Origin: Arthrobacter sp042667405
GTDB taxonomy: Bacteria; Actinomycetota; Actinomycetes; Actinomycetales; Micrococcaceae
Direction of reading: 5' to 3'
DNA: 64,000 nt
Assembly (NCBI RefSeq): GCF_042667405.1
Contig: NZ_JBHVAL010000011.1
Location: forward strand, 1 to 64,000
Shown: one piece after another, positions 9,411-18,273 of the stretch
Layout of the letters: each line of letters starts with the position of its first letter
How positions within the stretch are numbered: position 1 is the first letter of the stretch
Notes under the pieces: generated by a model
Told to the model about the DNA's origin: nothing
Databases searched by the model: none
Seen by the model: only the letters and a program-made list of their open reading frames with translations
Program-made: the position numbers and the translations under genes

Positions 9411-9796
9411 TTAACCGGGGGGTAAACGCACAGTAAATTCACAGATTAAAACAGATTTATTGCGCAACATTTGATTCCCGACGGCGGGATGTGCCACGCG
9501 CGCACGTTGGCAATGTAAGCGCTTGCGCATGTACTGGCGAGTAGCTGTTTGGGCCCCTGAAACACCCTTTGATTTGCGGCCTAACACGTGTCTAGCGTGG
9601 AGTCTGTTGCGGCAAGTCGACGTGCCGGAACCACCTGTGGTGTGCGCCCTGAAGGGCACTCACCGCCACCTCGAAACGATGGCGTCCTTCGAAGACGCCA
9701 CCAGCGGATCGATGGACGCCTGAGTCGAGACCCCAACCGGGGAACAGGGCATGCGCCCCACTCCACGAAGTCCAACACTCCGCGAGAAGAGCAAGC
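9411..9796. promoter_or_regulatory. Levansucrase upstream region with LacI/CcpA-type operator
   Basis: The 386-bp leader before the levansucrase start contains no convincing gene. At 9514-9527 lies TGTAAGCGCTTGCG, which fits the catabolite-response/LacI-family operator pattern (TGWAARCGYTWNCW) at all but the last base and has the self-complementary core AAGCGCTT. It lies about 270 bp before the ATG, so either the leader is long or the site acts at a distance. A short ORF (9588-9800) overlapping the levansucrase ATG was not accepted as a gene. Confidence 0.45.
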
Positions 9797-11398
9797 ATGA
9801 ACACGCACTCAAACCCACGACGGCCACGGCGCCGCCTGCAACGGGCAGTAGCCGTCGCGGCAGCCGCCAGCGTAGCGGGCACCATCCTGCTGGTGACGCC
9901 GGCCGCACAGGCAAACCTGCCTGCCGACCCGCCGTCGAGCACCATGCCGGCACCCACGCCCGGCTTCCCACTGCCGTCGCTGCACACCCAGCAGGCCTAC
10001 GACCCGGCCGCCAACTTCACCTCGAAGTGGACCCGCGCCGACGCCAAGCAGATCATGGCCCAGAGCAACCCCAACGTGGCGCCGGGCCAGAACTCCATGA
10101 GCCCGAACGTCACCATGCCGGAGATTCCCAAGGACTTCCCGGCCATGAACGACGACGTGTGGGTATGGGATACGTGGTCGCTGACTGACGAGAATGCCAA
10201 CCAGATCAGCTACAAGGGCTGGGATGTCATCTTCGCCCTGGTGGCCGACCGGCACGCCGGCTACGGCTTCGACCAGCGCCACTGGAACGCCCGGATCGGC
10301 TACTTCTTCCGGAAGACCAACGCCGATCCCGCCAAGGACAAGTGGAACTACGGCGGACACCTCTTCCTGCCCAACACGTCCATCGGCAACACCGAATGGT
10401 CCGGCTCCACACGCCTGATGCAGGGCAACAAGATCAACGTCTTCTACACGGCAACAACGTTCTACGACGTCGCTGAGCGGAACGCAGGTGGCGGCGGGAT
10501 CGCCCCGGACGCCGTGATCGCCAAGGCACTGGGAAACATCCACGCCACCAAGGATGGCGTGAGCTTCGACGGCTTCCAGCACACCAAGCTCCTGGAACCG
10601 GACGGAAAGCTGTACCAGAACAAGGCCCAGAACCCGGGCTTCGCCTTCCGTGACCCGTACACCTTCGCCGACCCGGCCCACCCCGGCAAGACGTTCATGG
10701 TGTTCGAAGGCAACACCGGAGGCACCCGCGGCTCCTACAAGTGCAAGCAGGAAGACCTCGGCTACCAGCCAGGCGATCCCCACGCCGAAACAGTGGACCA
10801 GGTCAACAGCACCACTGGCGCCTGGTACCAGACCGCCAACGTAGGCCTAGCTGTCGCCGACAACAAGGACCTGACCAAGTGGAGCTTCCTGCCGCCGATC
10901 CTGTCAGCGAACTGCGTCAACGATCAGACTGAGCGTCCGCAGATCTTCATCCAGAACGAGAATGGCAAGAACAAGTACTACTTGTTCACCATCAGCCACC
11001 AGTTCACGTACGCGGACGGCATGCGCGGTCCTGACGGCGTCTACGGCTTCGTCGGCAACGGCGTCCGGTCGGACTACCAGCCGGTCAACAACAGCGGCCT
11101 GGCGCTTGGTTCGCCGACGGACCTGAACATGCCGGCCAACGCGCCGGAGGGTCCTGACCCTCGCCAGAACGGTCGTCAGTTCCAGGCCTACTCGCACTAC
11201 GTGCAGCCCGGCGGCCTGGTGCAGTCGTTCATCGACAACGTGGACGGCGTCCGCGGCGGTTCGCTCTCCCCGACCGTGAAGATGAACTTCAAGGCCGGCG
11301 TGACGCAGGTTGACCGCAGCTTCGGCCAGAACGGCCTCGGTCCGTTCGGCTACCTCCCCACCAACGTGCGTGTTGGCGGCGAAGGCCACTACAAGTAA
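9797..11398 (+). CDS. Secreted GH68 levansucrase / fructosyltransferase
   Basis: A 533-residue extracellular glycoside hydrolase family 68 enzyme that splits sucrose and transfers the fructosyl group to levan, other acceptors or water. A basic N-terminus and hydrophobic core (VAVAAAASVAGTILLV) end at an AQA signal peptidase site near residue 39. GH68 landmarks: VWVWDTWSL near residue 125 (Asp nucleophile), FRDPYTF near 290 (transition-state stabiliser) and DQTERPQIF near 378 (acid/base Glu). No cell-wall anchor. The following gene encodes a GH32 lipoprotein that would degrade the product. Arthrobacter GH68 enzymes are sometimes named beta-fructofuranosidase, so polymer versus oligosaccharide output is open. 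Both genes lie between copies of a long palindrome. Confidence 0.9.
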   Translation: MNTHSNPRRPRRRLQRAVAVAAAASVAGTILLVTPAAQANLPADPPSSTMPAPTPGFPLPSLHTQQAYDPAANFTSKWTRADAKQIMAQSNPNVAPGQNSMSPNVTMPEIPKDFPAMNDDVWVWDTWSLTDENANQISYKGWDVIFALVADRHAGYGFDQRHWNARIGYFFRKTNADPAKDKWNYGGHLFLPNTSIGNTEWSGSTRLMQGNKINVFYTATTFYDVAERNAGGGGIAPDAVIAKALGNIHATKDGVSFDGFQHTKLLEPDGKLYQNKAQNPGFAFRDPYTFADPAHPGKTFMVFEGNTGGTRGSYKCKQEDLGYQPGDPHAETVDQVNSTTGAWYQTANVGLAVADNKDLTKWSFLPPILSANCVNDQTERPQIFIQNENGKNKYYLFTISHQFTYADGMRGPDGVYGFVGNGVRSDYQPVNNSGLALGSPTDLNMPANAPEGPDPRQNGRQFQAYSHYVQPGGLVQSFIDNVDGVRGGSLSPTVKMNFKAGVTQVDRSFGQNGLGPFGYLPTNVRVGGEGHYK

Positions 11399-11480
11399 CA
11401 CCGGCCCCTACGGCCCCGGCGGGGTGCGTCGGCCACAAGCCGGCGCACCCCTGCCACCCCCAACCTTCAGGATTCTCCCC

Positions 11481-13103
11481 ATGACTCATCCCAGCCCCCA
11501 CCTGTCCCGCCGCCAATTGCTGGCCGCAAGTGCCGCCGTCGTCGTCGCCTTTTCTGCTGCCTCCTGCACAGCAAGCCCGACGCCGGCCCCCACCCCGGCG
11601 GGCAGTACGCCTACCGCTTCGGATCCGTGGCGGCCCGTGGCCCATTTGACGGCAGAGAAGAACTGGCTCAACGATCCCAACGGGCTGGTCTACCACGACG
11701 GCACCTACCACGCGTTCTACCAGTACAACCCGCGCGGAAACTCGTGGGGCAACATGTCCTGGGGCCATTCCACCAGCAAAGACCTGGTCAACTGGGAGCA
11801 GCAGCCTGTAGCCATGGAGGCAAGCGCTGCGGAAGAGATCTTCTCCGGCTGCATGGTGATGGACAGCAACAATGCTTCGGGCCTTGGCTCGGCCGGGAAC
11901 CCGCCGATGGTAGCCCTCTACACCAGCGCCTACGGCAAGAACGGCGCCCTCCCCCAAGGCGCCCAGGCACAATCTGTCGCGTACAGCCTGGACAGCGGCA
12001 CCACCTGGCAGAAGCACTCAGGAAACCCTGTGCTCAACCTCGCGCCCACCAACAACAACTTCCGTGACCCCAAAGTCTTCTGGTACGAGCCCGGCCAGTA
12101 CTGGGTAATGACCACGGTCGTGGCCGACGCCCAGGTGGTCAAGCTGTTCAAGTCCACCGACCTGCTTCACTGGGATTACCTCAGCGATTTCTCCGGCGCC
12201 GGCGCGCAGGGTGGCCTGTGGGAGGTGCCTGAACTTGTGCACATGCCGGTGGAAGGCTCCACGGCCAAGAAGTGGGTGATGCTGCTGAGCATCAACCCCG
12301 GCGGCATTGCCGGCGGCTCCGGCATGCAGTACTTCGTGGGCGAATTCGACGGGACCCGCTTTACCGCCGAGAACGCAGCGGCCCCCGATGCTCCGTTGAC
12401 CGAGTCGCAATGGCTGGACCACGGAGCCGACTACTACGCGGCCAATTCGATCTCCCACGCTCCCGGGGACAAGCCGGTGCTGCTTGGCTGGATGGGCAAC
12501 TGGGACTACGCGCAGAACGTACCCACCACTCCCTGGCGCGGCTCCATGGCGATTCCCAGGGAACTCACGCTGGTCCGGGGAGAACGCCGCTATGAGCTCC
12601 GCTCGGCAATCGCCACCACAGCCAGGGAAGCACTGGAACGCCGGCGCGGTGAGGTCAGAAACAAAAACCTCACCGTGGACTCCTCGGTCCAGGACCTGGG
12701 TGGTGACTTCGAGGGTCGCAGCCAGCTGATCGAACTCGAACTGGACCTAATTTCTGCGCAGGAAGCCGGCATCATTGTCCGCCGGTCCGCCGACGGTAAA
12801 TCCGGTCTGCGGATCTCCTACACCAAGGAAAGCCGGACACTGAAGGTGGACCGTTCGCAGGCGGGGACCACCAACTTCTCCGAGAAATTCAGCCCGTACC
12901 ACCAGGTCCAGCTGCCCTCTGCCGAAAGCGACGGGAAGGTCCACCTCACCATCCTCCTCGATTCCTCCTCAGTGGAAGTTTTTGCCCAGGACGGTGTGGC
13001 AGTTATCTCGGACACGTTCTACCCGGATTGGGACGCCACGGGAACCTCGGTGTTCGGCACGGACGGAGAGGCCCGCTTCGACGTGCGCTCGCGTCCGTTC
13101 TAA
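11481..13103 (+). CDS. GH32 levanase / fructan beta-fructosidase, exported
   Basis: A 540-residue glycoside hydrolase of family 32. Catalytic landmarks: WLNDPNGLVYHDG near residue 60 (Asp nucleophile), FRDPKVFWYEP near 196 and WEVPELVHMP near 249 (acid/base Glu); the C-terminal third is the beta-sandwich module. The N-terminus SRRQLLAASAAVVVAFSAASC combines a twin-arginine with a hydrophobic stretch ending in a cysteine, suggesting Tat export and possible lipid anchoring (the lipobox is weak). It lies 82 bp after the levansucrase and likely shares its transcript. Together the pair makes and re-uses extracellular fructan. Exo versus endo action is not decided by sequence. Start at ATG 11481; the upstream extension in this frame has no signal. 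Confidence 0.9.
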   Translation: MTHPSPHLSRRQLLAASAAVVVAFSAASCTASPTPAPTPAGSTPTASDPWRPVAHLTAEKNWLNDPNGLVYHDGTYHAFYQYNPRGNSWGNMSWGHSTSKDLVNWEQQPVAMEASAAEEIFSGCMVMDSNNASGLGSAGNPPMVALYTSAYGKNGALPQGAQAQSVAYSLDSGTTWQKHSGNPVLNLAPTNNNFRDPKVFWYEPGQYWVMTTVVADAQVVKLFKSTDLLHWDYLSDFSGAGAQGGLWEVPELVHMPVEGSTAKKWVMLLSINPGGIAGGSGMQYFVGEFDGTRFTAENAAAPDAPLTESQWLDHGADYYAANSISHAPGDKPVLLGWMGNWDYAQNVPTTPWRGSMAIPRELTLVRGERRYELRSAIATTAREALERRRGEVRNKNLTVDSSVQDLGGDFEGRSQLIELELDLISAQEAGIIVRRSADGKSGLRISYTKESRTLKVDRSQAGTTNFSEKFSPYHQVQLPSAESDGKVHLTILLDSSSVEVFAQDGVAVISDTFYPDWDATGTSVFGTDGEARFDVRSRPF

Positions 13104-13170
13104 GGCAACGCGGGGTCAGATATGGCCCATTACGACCCGATTTATGGGCCATATCTGACCCCGCGTTGCC
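13104..13170. repeat. Long palindromic repeat, copy 2 (perfect 27-bp arms)
   Basis: Left arm 13104-13130 and right arm 13144-13170 are exact reverse complements with a 13-nt loop. The arm has the same CAACGCGGGGTCA and TATGGCCCAT blocks as copy 1, with GA instead of CT in between. The element begins right after the levanase stop and closes the fructan cassette opened by copy 1. Confidence 0.85.
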
Positions 13171-13203
13171 CTTGCCGTGCGCAATGAGGATAGTTTTGTC
13201 CCT

Positions 13204-14952
13204 ATGACATCCAGTGATGCCGCACGTGAACAGCTGATCAACGACGCCCGCCAATGGGCCGCCCAGGACCCCGATCCAACGACGACGGCGGCCCTCCTGG
13301 AGCTTGCCGACCTCGCCGCTGCGGGGGACGCGGGAGCGGCCCAGGAACTGGGCGACAGCTTCAACGGCACCCTCCAATTCGGCACGGCGGGCCTTCGCGC
13401 AGCCCTCGGCCCCGGCCCGAACCGCATGAACCGCGTGGTGGTACGCCGGGCAGCGGCAGGTTTGGCGGCATTCCTCACCGAAGCAGTAGCCGCAGCATCC
13501 CCGGGAACCCGCCCGCGCGCCGTCGTTGGCTTTGACGCCCGCTACAACTCGGACATTTTCGCGGAAGAAACCGCAGCGATCTTCACTGCCGCCGGGATCG
13601 AAACCTTCCTCATGCCGGCCGCCCTTCCGACGCCGTTGCTCGCCTACGCGGTCAAGAACCTGGAGTGCGACGGCGGCGTGATGGTCACCGCCAGCCACAA
13701 CCCGCCGCAGGACAACGGGTACAAGGTCTACTTGGGGCGGCATGCAGTAGCTGAGAGCGGCCGTGGGGCGCAGATCGTGGCGCCGTACGATGCCATGATC
13801 GCGGCCAAGATCGAAGCCGTCGGTGAGCTGGAGTCCATTGAACTGGCCGACTCCGGCTGGTCGGTGCTGCCGGCGTCCATAGCCTCGGACTACGAATCGG
13901 CCATCGCCAAGCTGGTGGATCGGCAGCACTTCCCGGCGCGGGACTTGAAAATTGTTCTGACGCCCATGCACGGCGTTGGTGGCGGGACGGCCGTCTCCGT
14001 CCTGAACGCAGCGGGGTTCAATGATGTCACCCTGGTGGCCGAGCAAGCTGAGCCGGATCCGGACTTTCCTACCGTTGCCTTCCCGAATCCGGAAGAACCC
14101 GGCGCTTTGGACCTGGCACTCGCCGCTGCCGAGGAGGCTGGGGCTGACATCGTTTTGGCCAATGATCCCGACGCCGATCGTGCTGCGGTTGCCGCCCTGG
14201 ACCCCGCGACGGGTGCCTGGCGCATGCTGCGTGGCGACGAAGTTGGAGCGTTGCTCGGAGCGCACATTGTGGCCCGGTTGGCTGCAGCGGCTTCCTCGGA
14301 AGAACCGCACACCGGTGTCTTCGCGAATTCGATCGTGTCCTCACGGCTGCTTTCCCGGATCGCGACTTCCGCTGGGTTCGCCCACGAAGAAACGCTCACG
14401 GGCTTCAAGTGGATTTCCCGGGTTCCCGGCCTGACCTACGGGTACGAGGAAGCATTGGGTTACTGCGTGGCGCCGGAGCTGGTCCGCGACAAGGACGGCA
14501 TCTCAGCGGCAGTGCTGATTGCCGAGATGGCCGCGGCTGCCAAAGCCGAGGGCAAAACGATCTTCGACACCCTGGACGACCTCTATCTGGTGCACGGTCT
14601 GCACGCGAGCGACCAGTTGAGCATCCGCGTGGCCGATCTGGGCCTTCTCGATGCCATGATGAACCGCCTGCGGGTCAACCCGCCCGAAGCGTTCGGAGGT
14701 TCCGCCGTCGAAGTGTCCACGGACCTTGCGGAAGGAAGCGACGCACTGCCTCCCACGGACGGGCTGCTGTACCTCACACGGGACCAGAGTCGCGTCATCA
14801 TCCGACCCAGTGGCACCGAGCCCAAACTCAAGTGCTACCTCGAAGTCATCCGCCCCGTGGAATCCGCGGCGGAACTACCCGAAGCGCGCCAAGCGGCACG
14901 GATCGCCCTGGACGATGTGCTCAGGGACGTCCGCGAAGCACTGGGCCAGTAG
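13204..14952 (+). CDS. pmmB: Phospho-sugar mutase (phosphomannomutase/phosphoglucomutase family)
   Basis: A 582-residue alpha-D-phosphohexomutase superfamily enzyme that moves phosphate between C1 and C5/C6 of sugar phosphates. Phosphoserine loop TASHNPPQDNGYKVY is near residue 165, the metal loop DPDADR near 322, the sugar loop GYEEALGYC near 418, and the phosphate-binding IRPSGTEPKLKCYLEV near 535. Actinobacterial homologues next to punA and deoC genes are thought to isomerise (deoxy)ribose-1-phosphate or glucose-1-phosphate; specificity is not fixed by these motifs. ATG 13204 is used rather than the in-frame ATG 13177, as the conserved part begins just after it. Convergent with nirD, three bases apart. 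Confidence 0.88.
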   Translation: MTSSDAAREQLINDARQWAAQDPDPTTTAALLELADLAAAGDAGAAQELGDSFNGTLQFGTAGLRAALGPGPNRMNRVVVRRAAAGLAAFLTEAVAAASPGTRPRAVVGFDARYNSDIFAEETAAIFTAAGIETFLMPAALPTPLLAYAVKNLECDGGVMVTASHNPPQDNGYKVYLGRHAVAESGRGAQIVAPYDAMIAAKIEAVGELESIELADSGWSVLPASIASDYESAIAKLVDRQHFPARDLKIVLTPMHGVGGGTAVSVLNAAGFNDVTLVAEQAEPDPDFPTVAFPNPEEPGALDLALAAAEEAGADIVLANDPDADRAAVAALDPATGAWRMLRGDEVGALLGAHIVARLAAAASSEEPHTGVFANSIVSSRLLSRIATSAGFAHEETLTGFKWISRVPGLTYGYEEALGYCVAPELVRDKDGISAAVLIAEMAAAAKAEGKTIFDTLDDLYLVHGLHASDQLSIRVADLGLLDAMMNRLRVNPPEAFGGSAVEVSTDLAEGSDALPPTDGLLYLTRDQSRVIIRPSGTEPKLKCYLEVIRPVESAAELPEARQAARIALDDVLRDVREALGQ

Positions 14953-14955
14953 CTT

Positions 14956-15366
14956 TCAGGCGGATTGCTGGAATCCGACCTCAACAAATCCGTCCACAAG
15001 GCGGGTAGCGAAGACCTCGAGACTGAGTTCGGCGTTGCTGAAGCACTCGCCTGTTTCGAGGTCGTAAACCTCTTTGTGCAGCGGTGAAGCTATGGTGGGC
15101 CGGCTACCGCGGGAGCCGATAATTCCGCGCGCCATGACATTGGCGAGGGTAGCCGGGTCCTGCTGGGCGACGGCAAAAACCTTCGAGTGCCCAGTTGCCA
15201 CCGACGGTCCTGTGCGGAAGAGCGCAACCTGGCGCCCTGCAATCAACGCGGCCTCTCCCCAAGCGGGCTCGAGCTCCTCAAGCGGGCAAACCCGGTGCCA
15301 GGCGATCTCCCCGGTCAGGTCTTTGGCGCCGTTCAGAGTCCCGGCGCGGTCCAGAATTACGGTCAT
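14956..15366 (-). CDS. nirD: Nitrite reductase small subunit
   Basis: A 136-residue protein with the Rieske-like fold of NirD/NasE. It supports NirB in reducing nitrite to ammonium. The Rieske cluster ligands (CxH ... CxxH) are absent: the equivalent segment reads SRPTIASPLHKEVYDLETGEC, as in typical NirD proteins that bind no cluster. Start ATG 15366 has a GAGAGGGG ribosome site; the longer ORF start at 15414 has none. Unusually, it is transcribed away from nirB instead of following it, so both must fire from the 282-bp divergent region holding the GlnR-like box. Confidence 0.87.
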   Translation of the reverse strand: MTVILDRAGTLNGAKDLTGEIAWHRVCPLEELEPAWGEAALIAGRQVALFRTGPSVATGHSKVFAVAQQDPATLANVMARGIIGSRGSRPTIASPLHKEVYDLETGECFSNAELSLEVFATRLVDGFVEVGFQQSA

Positions 15367-15543
15367 TTGAGCCCCTCTCGCTGTGCCCGGCAAGGGCGTG
15401 TTCCACTGCCGCATCTGCCGGACCTGGCCACACTTGCGGCCACTCCTCCACGCTAAAACCGGGGTGTTTCGTCCGGGGTGCGCATTTGTGTCCGATTGGT
15501 AAAAGACACCTCACGCCTGCCGAAATGCGTTTGTGATGCAGAA

Positions 15544-15581
15544 GTTAAGACCACGAAACAAACGGGAAACTGAAGCGAAAC
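15544..15581 (+). promoter_or_regulatory. GlnR-like binding box in the nirD-nirB divergent promoter
   Basis: Four pentamers with exact 6-nt spacing: GTTAA-n6-GAAAC-n6-GAAAC-n6-GAAAC. This is the best of the three arrays in the window. Ten nucleotides downstream is TAGGCT (15592-15597), a plausible -10 for nirB. The site could serve both directions. Regulator identity is inferred from the known actinobacterial GlnR consensus. Confidence 0.6.
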
Positions 15582-15648
15582 TGCGCCTTCCTAGGCTGGG
15601 ACCACAAGTTGCGGAGATCCGTCTGCACCATTTGCGAAAGGCCCACCA

Positions 15649-18261
15649 GTGACCGGACACACTTCAAGCACAGGGACCCCACGTCGCGTCGTCGTCGTCG
15701 GCGGCGGGCCCGCTGCCCACCGCTTCACCGATGCCATGGTCAATCGCGGTCTTGAAGGCTGGCAGCTAACGGTACTGGCGGAGGAGGCTCATCTCCCCTA
15801 CGACCGTGTGGCGTTGAGCAAGGCCCTTACGGAAACCGGCGTTGACCTCACCTTGGGCGACGCCGCAATGTGGGACCACCCGGCCGTGGAACTGAAGACC
15901 GGCGAGCGCGCGGTCAGGATTGATGCCACGGCCAAAAGCGTCCTCACCGCATCCGGTAACAAGTACGAGTACGACGAACTGGTGGTCGCTTCCGGTTCGG
16001 ACGCCGCCCGCCTGCCGATTCCGGGAGCTGAGCACACGCATGTTTACCGCACCCTTGAGGACGTGTGGTCCATCAACAAGGCAATCGCGGAATTGACCGC
16101 GAAGCTTGGCCGAAAGGTCAATGCGGTCACCATCGGCGGTGGCCTGCTGGGCCTCGAGTCTGCCGCTGGTACCGAGCAGCTCGGCGCGACCCCCGTTGTC
16201 ATTAACGGCTCCCCGTGGTTGATGAACACCCAGTTGGATGAAGGCGCAGGCCAGGCCCTGGGCCGCTTGATCGAGGCCAAGGGCTTCGAAGTGCACGGTG
16301 GCGTGTTTCCCTCCGAGGTACTGACGGACGACAACGGTCAGGTCACCGGTGTCCTTATGGCCGATGGTCGCACCATCCCCGCTGATCTGGTGATTGTGGC
16401 CATTGGCGTCAGGCCCCGGGATGACCTCTTCCGCGCAGCCGAGGGGGAAGAGCAGTTGTTCAGCCTGGGACAACGCGGCGGTGTGGTCATCAACGACTCC
16501 TGCGCCACCGAGGTGGAGGGCATCTGGGCCATCGGCGAAGTGGCCAACTTCGGTGGGATGTGCCTGGGTCTGGTGGCTCCGGCCAACACCATGGCTGAGA
16601 TTGTTGCCGACCGGCTCCATGGTGGCGAAGCGACATTCCCCGGATTCGACACGGCCACCAAACTCAAGCTCTCCGGAGTCGATGTTGCCAGCTTTGGCGA
16701 TGCCTTTGCCCGCACCGAGCACTCCCTGGAAATCGTCTACGCCGACCCCGCCCGTGGCGTGTACCAAAAGATCGTCACCACCGATGACGCCAAGACCCTC
16801 CTGGGCGGCATCTTCGTGGGCGACGCATCTCCGTACATGAGCTTGCGCCCTCTCCTGGGCAGGGAACTTCCGGCCGAACCGGGAGCTTACCTGAGCGCTG
16901 CCGGCGGCGGGGAGGCACCGGAGACAGAGCTGCCCGATGACGCGATCCTGTGCTCCTGCAACAACGTGGCCGCAGGCACCATCCGCGACACCATCAACGG
17001 CTGCGGAGCGTGCGAAGGCAACGCCCCGGTCCAGGAACTCGGCGAACTCAAGGGATGCACCCGCGCCGGAACCCAGTGCGGCTCCTGCGTTCCCATGCTG
17101 AAGAAGCTCCTTGAGGGCGAACTCACCAAGTCCGGGATCGAGGTCTCCAAGGCCCTGTGCGAGCACATCAGCCTCTCCCGCCAGGAACTCTTCGACGCCA
17201 TCCGGGTCCTTGAACTCACGTCCTTCGAAGACATCATGGCCAAGTACGGCACGGGTGCAGGCTGCGATATCTGCAAGCCGACCATTGCCTCGATCCTGGC
17301 CAGCCAGCACTCCGCCTACGTCTTGGACGCCGGCCGCGGTTCGCTGCAGGACACCAACGACCGTGCCCTGGCCAACATGCAGAAAGACGGAACCTATTCG
17401 GTGGTCCCCCGCATCGCCGGTGGTGAAATCACTCCCAAAGGCCTTGGGGTCATTGCGGCAGTAGCCGAAAAGTACAACCTCTACACCAAGATCACCGGTG
17501 GTCAGCGCATCGATATGTTCGGCGCCAGGCTCGAGCAGCTGCCGGACATCTGGAAGGAACTGGTGGATGCGGGCTTCGAGTCGGGCCAGGCCTACGGGAA
17601 GAGCCTGCGCACGGTGAAGTCCTGCGTCGGATCCACCTGGTGCCGCTTCGGCGTCCAGGATTCCGTGGCCATGGCTATCGCACTGGAGCTGCGATACCGG
17701 GGGCTGCGAAGCCCGCACAAACTCAAGATGGGTGTCTCCGGCTGCGCGCGTGAGTGCGCCGAGGCCCGGGGCAAAGATGTCGGCGTGATCGCTACGGCGG
17801 ATGGCTGGAACTTGTATGTGGGAGGTAACGGCGGTGCCACTCCGGCGCACGCCAAACTGCTCGCCAAGGACCTCGACGACGAAACGCTGCTGAAGTACAT
17901 CGACCGCTACCTGATGTACTACATCCGCACCGCGGACCGCTTGCAGCGCACCGCCCGCTGGCAGGAAGAGCTCGACGGCGACATCAAGCACGTTGAGGAC
18001 GTGGTGGTTCACGACTCCCTGGGTATTGCCGCTGAACTTGAAGCCGCGATGGCCAAGCACATCGACACCTACCAGGACGAGTGGGCAGAGACCTTGAAGG
18101 ACCCGGAACGCCTCCGCCGTTTCCGTTCCTTCGTCAACGCCCCTGATCAGAAGGACGAGTCCATTGCCTTCGTTCCGGAGCGCGGCCAGATCCGCCCCGC
18201 CACGAATGAAGAAAAGGGCAGCGTGCTCATCGCCTCCACCATCCCGGTCCGCAGCGAATAA
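15649..18261 (+). CDS. nirB: Assimilatory nitrite reductase (NAD(P)H) large subunit
   Basis: An 870-residue cytoplasmic siroheme enzyme that reduces nitrite to ammonium with six electrons. Domain order: FAD fold (VVVGGGPAAHRFTDAM), NAD(P) fold (TIGGGLLGLESAAG, near 160), BFD-type [2Fe-2S] domain with CSCNN and CGSC (about 430-485), a second BFD-like helix segment ending CDIC (about 500-545), then the ferredoxin-like and siroheme/[4Fe-4S] domain with SCVGSTWC (near 659) and GCARECAEARG (near 699). All cluster cysteines are present. The GTG start at 15649 follows a GAAAGG site. The siroheme methyltransferase and HemD-like gene follow 12-13 bp apart, so cofactor synthesis is co-expressed with the enzyme. 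Confidence 0.95.
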   Translation: MTGHTSSTGTPRRVVVVGGGPAAHRFTDAMVNRGLEGWQLTVLAEEAHLPYDRVALSKALTETGVDLTLGDAAMWDHPAVELKTGERAVRIDATAKSVLTASGNKYEYDELVVASGSDAARLPIPGAEHTHVYRTLEDVWSINKAIAELTAKLGRKVNAVTIGGGLLGLESAAGTEQLGATPVVINGSPWLMNTQLDEGAGQALGRLIEAKGFEVHGGVFPSEVLTDDNGQVTGVLMADGRTIPADLVIVAIGVRPRDDLFRAAEGEEQLFSLGQRGGVVINDSCATEVEGIWAIGEVANFGGMCLGLVAPANTMAEIVADRLHGGEATFPGFDTATKLKLSGVDVASFGDAFARTEHSLEIVYADPARGVYQKIVTTDDAKTLLGGIFVGDASPYMSLRPLLGRELPAEPGAYLSAAGGGEAPETELPDDAILCSCNNVAAGTIRDTINGCGACEGNAPVQELGELKGCTRAGTQCGSCVPMLKKLLEGELTKSGIEVSKALCEHISLSRQELFDAIRVLELTSFEDIMAKYGTGAGCDICKPTIASILASQHSAYVLDAGRGSLQDTNDRALANMQKDGTYSVVPRIAGGEITPKGLGVIAAVAEKYNLYTKITGGQRIDMFGARLEQLPDIWKELVDAGFESGQAYGKSLRTVKSCVGSTWCRFGVQDSVAMAIALELRYRGLRSPHKLKMGVSGCARECAEARGKDVGVIATADGWNLYVGGNGGATPAHAKLLAKDLDDETLLKYIDRYLMYYIRTADRLQRTARWQEELDGDIKHVEDVVVHDSLGIAAELEAAMAKHIDTYQDEWAETLKDPERLRRFRSFVNAPDQKDESIAFVPERGQIRPATNEEKGSVLIASTIPVRSE

Positions 18262-18273
18262 CAAGGGGTCCCT

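Noticed and set aside
9588..9800. 70-residue ORF overlapping the levansucrase ATG (ATGA)
   Set aside because: No ribosome site at its GTG, arginine-rich composition, no recognisable domain. A leader peptide is conceivable but unsupported.
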